Shown in pieces: positions 59,891 through 64,000 of a stretch of 64,000 nucleotides of DNA. The notes under the pieces were generated by a model. The model was given only the letters and a program-made list of their open reading frames with translations. It was not told the DNA's origin and did no database searches. How positions within the stretch are numbered: the stretch's first letter is position 1; each line of letters opens with the position of its first letter. The position numbers and the translations under genes were made by a program. This DNA is from Halichondria panicea (Eukaryota > Porifera > Demospongiae > Suberitida > Halichondriidae): contig NC_087381.1 in the NCBI RefSeq assembly GCF_963675165.1, positions 7,162,419 to 7,226,418 of the forward strand, written 5' to 3'.

Positions 59891-62800
59891 ATGGCTGGTG
59901 TGAGCATTGCTTGGTTTACAGTATGTCTCGTAGTTCTAACACACACTGCGGACGTAGGTGAGTTAAGCCACCGTGATTTGGTATGATTATACCGTATATA
60001 ATTATATATAGTGCCTGGGTAATTATTATATATTTCGTTGGTGGACAAATAATTATGTTCGTACAGCAGAATAATTTACTCTTTTTTATTTTTATAATGC
60101 GGCTCTAATACAAAGATGTGCACCATAACCGGCTATATATATGCATGTGATGATGATTATGGTAGAGTCGTATGTACGTATACGTCCACGCACAATACAT
60201 TATAATGATGAGCTGTTTTGATTTATGAGTGCTCATGCATAACTCTATGGTTTGCCCAATTTCTGATGTTATTTAGTAGCTCTTTGAAAGGCCTATGTAA
60301 ATAAATGACCACTGATAGCAATTATTTTGAAGTATAATGAGCTGTTTGATAGCTAACTTTGAGCGCCCATTTCAGTTTTCACCAATTTCAAACAGCTTGC
60401 TATAAAATAGCCTCCTTAACAGGCTAGCTATAAAGTTGTAGGAACAACTCGCTATAAATGATGTAATTAAGTTGGTCATATTACCAGTTCAGTTCGCATG
60501 AACAATTTCTAAAATTGTACCTCTTTTTGTGATTCAAACAATAGTCCTTTGTATAGTACGAGAGGAGACTGCATGAAAGGAATATTAATATGAGATATGT
60601 CTGCATGAGTTGGTGTGGTGTGTGTGTGTGTGTGCTACCACACGGCAATTAGTTGCAGCCATTCGTCTAGTATGTTAATTATACAGTCTTCACTAATTCA
60701 CAATTAGCATGGGAGAGGCAGTGCCCGTTACTTTATAAGGACCATGTATTGACAATAATGTCTGCAAAATAGCCAAAATTCCCCAAAACAAAAAAAATAA
60801 AACATTCAATCGTTATTCATTCAATGTCGCTGGTTCTGTGATATTTTTATCACACACATGTACACAGGTTTTGCCCAGCTTGCTACATGTTACAGTACAG
60901 AGAACTTCAGCTGTTCTAACTCATCGACTGAAATGCGGTCATCTGGTCAGGTGTGCTGCGACGAGGGATTCCTGTCCTTCATGGAAGCTGGTAGAGACGT
61001 CTGTGAACTCTGCTCAGGTAGGAGTAAGGGCTATAGGCTATAAAGTAACGACCCTTATGAACTTTAGTTATAGTTAGAGATTTGTAATGAATAGTTAAAT
61101 CTAAACGACCATCAAATTAATAATTATGCATTTAGATCAACATTAATATCAGGATTTCATGCTTATTTTAAACCCACCCCCAGGCAATGTGCTTTGCTCG
61201 GCTAACGTTGGCTGCACTGATTCATTTGATGCCAGTCAAGCTCAGAGTCGTGGCGAGTGTTGTGCTACTGGTGGGGGAGTGGCTTACACAAACAGTGCAG
61301 GAATATGTGTACAATGTGAGTTAAGTGATTTGACTCTCTGCTCCATTTAAACTGCTGCTGCAATTCTATAATTAGTTTCATAGACAAAATACACTGATGT
61401 GTTTACTGCATGGTTGCTAGGGGTTTAAAAGTTGTGATAATTATTTGTTACTCAGCCAGAGCCACGGGTCTGTGTGCATGTCTGTGTTGGGCACAACCAC
61501 CTCTAGACAACATAACAACCTCTATTAAGTTTGGCCTATAGTTTACCACAATCAATTCATGTGTTAAATCATGCAGTTATATTTATTATTTATTGTGGCA
61601 GATCTCTGGACAATTGTGTCATGTTGTTGTATATACTATAATTATGTAGGTCCCACTTCCATCACCGGTTGCTTCGCTGGGAACCAGTGTAGTGGAGACA
61701 CCATCCCCCTCACCTCGACTGAGTCAGCGGCTGCTCAAGTCAGAGAGTGCTGTGTCAACACTGCCGGACTCTCCTACAACCTACTGGGACAATGCATCGA
61801 CTGTGTCGGTATGTCATCTCTCAATAAGCATTGTATACCACTATGCATGGTTATTATGTCTATGATCAATGATTATATTGTATAGTGAATGCACCTCTAT
61901 TCTGAACTACCATTCCAGAAACGCATATGCATATTATATGCTCTGGAATGCATGAAATTCAATTTGAAAGTCTCTTTCTAAGATTTCTGAAGTTGTGGCT
62001 GTTGGCAACTACACCCCAACAGTTTAATCAGTAGTTTAGGGACTCCTTCAGCTAGCTGCCATGTTGAATTTCGTGTATTCAATTTCTACGATTTTCTGTA
62101 TAATGTGCATAATTACTTTCTTTCCTCTACTATATAAAGTGTATGGATTTCTACAAACGAGTCTTAACGATGCTGAGAGGGGGCAGGGCTACCCGGTGGG
62201 GATTGGGTACATCAAACGACCCCCCACAGTCAATGCCCTCCTCAGGGGGGACATATCTGTAGACGCTGGTGGCACTGCAAGTAAGCAACTCAGAGAAAAG
62301 TCTGTTCTTATTATTATACCTCCTGAGCATGTATTGTAACAACCATGATGTATAATTGTAATCCCAAAAAATTATATCCACCTCCTTAAAATTAACATAA
62401 TAATAATTAAGTGCATGTATACCATGATATAATTATATACTGTATTGAATTTCCTGCTGATTATTTTAGGGAAGATAAAACAACTTAAGTTCGTATAGGG
62501 ATCGAGTGCTTGTGATCTTTCATGTTACTATGTATCGCAATTTTTACTGATCTTCTTAACTAGCTTTCTTTAATCTATTCGTGGGAGATCAAAATTCACA
62601 TTGAGCACACTTCTCTTTGTATACAGCACTCAACAACGACTTCTCTCTTAGTTCTACGGTGTTCACAGCTCGACCCAACGTCCCTGGAGAGATTATCATC
62701 ACGTATAGAGTAGACAGTATCGCTCAGGAGTTTGCTGAGATGGCAAGACTCCGCCTATCTCTGAGGTTTGCCCCACCCCGTGGTTCGCTGGTGCAGGACA

Positions 62801-64000
62801 CACTTGATCTGGTCATTCAGGATAGTGACAGTGAGTTTCAAAAGAGGGTTAAGAAATTAGTTGAGTATGCTATAACTTGAATTTGCATTTCTATACTAGA
62901 CTACTGTTTACCCCCCCCCATTTTATTCGTACCCATAGCCGTAAATTTCCGACTGACGGAGACCGACTATCGCTCGATTGAGAGTGATTTGAGAATCAAT
63001 GCAGTGGTTAGCAAGGACCTGAGAATTGCCAACCCAGTCACCTTCCTACTGACACCCTTCACCATCGACCAGGCCGTCTCTGGAGGCGTGGCACTTCCTG
63101 CATCTTTACCACCAGATGATAATCCATTCTCTCCCAATCGTGCTAAAAGTGAGTTTTAGAGAGAATTGGAGGCACAACGTGTTTTGTTCACAGGTATTGA
63201 TCATGAGATGGTGGCAGTCATAACTGTTTTTGTAGCTAGCAGCATTAAAATGCATCTTTAATAATAGTTTACTATACAGTGGTCCACTTGGGCAGATCAA
63301 CAGTGGCTATATTATAGAGAGTGGCCTGCCTAGCTAGCAACAGAATAGTAATAAGATCCAATGCTCTACGTAGGGTGACCTGCAAAGTAGGAACTGCTTA
63401 AAATAAATATCTTACTGCTTCTACTTTTTCCCAGCGTCTCCTGAAGATCGTCGTGACTTCTCCTCTGATGTAATCTCAGTGAGGTTTGAATCGGACGAGA
63501 TCGGTATCCAAGTGAGCGATGTCCCCGTTCCGGTACCAATCACACAAGATGCGATCAACGAGGCTCGAGAGGAGTTATTTGTAGTCCACCTCACATTAGG
63601 GGAATCCATGAATGCAGGGGGTGTTAATATCATCAGGGAGGTCTCTCTCTGTAGGATCACTGATGATGACGGTGAGTGTCGCTACATTAAGTTTGTAGAT
63701 AGTTGTCAATTTATGCCGCCATAAATGGACATTGTTGTACAGTGGAACCACTTGCAGTTTTATACGTGTCTATATGAACTTTCACGCGCTCTTTGTCCTT
63801 GATTCCAGATATCCAGATTGGGTTCCAAAGAGCGACGTACAATTTCCCAGAGCCACAATTTGAGACCGAGATCTTCGGAGAAGTGTTTATTGAGAAACAA
63901 GATGGTCGCATCACGGAACAGACATTTCCCGTCGTATTTGAAGTGAGAATGGCCACACCCAACCCAACAATTCGATTTGCATCGCTATCGACTGTAGTGG
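59891..64000 (+). CDS. G5: tandem paralogue of G4, 3' part off the right edge
   Basis: Nine exons visible: 59891-59957, 60868-61017, 61184-61315, 61650-61808, 62140-62280, 62627-62830, 62939-63148, 63435-63671, 63809-64000 (cut). About 497 residues are visible. Every complete exon has exactly the same length as in G4 (67, 150, 132, 159, 141, 204, 210, 237 nt) and the frame is open, so it appears intact so far. It has a signal peptide (MAGVSIAWFTVCLVVLTHTA), three CC...CxxC units and then Calx-beta domains. Introns are shorter than in G4 because the foldback element and minisatellite are missing. A block of about 124 bp upstream of the ATG in G4 is missing here. Confidence 0.83.
60868..61808 (+). 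other. G5 exons 2-4: three CC...CxxC units
   Basis: Same three units as G4, with all cysteines kept: VCCDEGFLSFMEAGRDVCEL, ECCATGGGVAYTNSAGICVQ, ECCVNTAGLSYNLLGQCIDC. Differences are mostly polar substitutions between cysteines. Confidence 0.75.
62140..64000 (+). other. G5 exons 5-9: Calx-beta domains (last one cut)
   Basis: Exon pairs 62140/62627 and 62939/63435 encode two divergent Calx-beta domains. The unsplit third domain starts at 63809 (IQIGFQRATYNFPEP) and leaves the window. Confidence 0.75.

Overview
The window is eukaryotic and reads like a demosponge genome (Amphimedon-like). The evidence is AT-rich non-coding DNA, very many short introns (nearly all phase 1), dense (CA)n microsatellites, many small TIR elements, and large secreted proteins built from Calx-beta domains. 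Species is inferred; no search was possible. All gene models were built by hand from splice sites. Exon phases were checked by length, and reading frame is kept through every junction.

Layout. Five related genes form two arrays pointing away from each other. On the minus strand, G2 (26268 to 6539, complete, 39 exons, about 3039 residues) is followed by its tandem paralogue G1 (5266 to beyond the left edge). Both begin with a signal peptide and an IgGFc-binding-type N-terminal domain, then a Calx-beta-like domain, a Sushi domain and a Calx-beta array. G2 continues with 13 more Sushi domains, a VWD domain and a conserved C-terminal module. On the plus strand, G3 (30745 to 47778, 5' end lost in a 200-N gap) has 21 complete Calx-beta domains plus one half and the same C-terminal module. 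G4 (48715 to 58293, complete, 15 exons, about 1109 residues) and G5 (59891 to beyond the right edge) begin with a signal peptide and CC...CxxC cysteine-rich repeats, then Calx-beta domains. G4 ends in the shared C-terminal module; that part of G5 is outside the window.

Between the arrays (26.3-30.7 kb) lies repeat-rich DNA: two adjacent TIR elements (one with a broken RecQ-like helicase fragment), a long hairpin, a TATA-headed small ORF and the assembly gap. Two tRNA-His(GTG)-like genes lie antisense in duplicated introns of G3.

Interpretation. These look like secreted, Ca2+-dependent extracellular adhesion or recognition proteins. Calx-beta arrays with VWD are known from sponge aggregation factor core proteins, so this may be an aggregation-factor-like or allorecognition-type cluster. 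The C-terminal module resembles the C-terminal region of inter-alpha-trypsin inhibitor heavy chains, or could be the aggregation-factor Wreath domain; this is unresolved. The locus evolves by nested duplication: whole genes (about 21 kb and about 10-11 kb periods), six-exon blocks, Sushi pairs and single cassettes. G4 looks like a duplication-born chimera of a G5-type 5' half and a G3-type 3' end.
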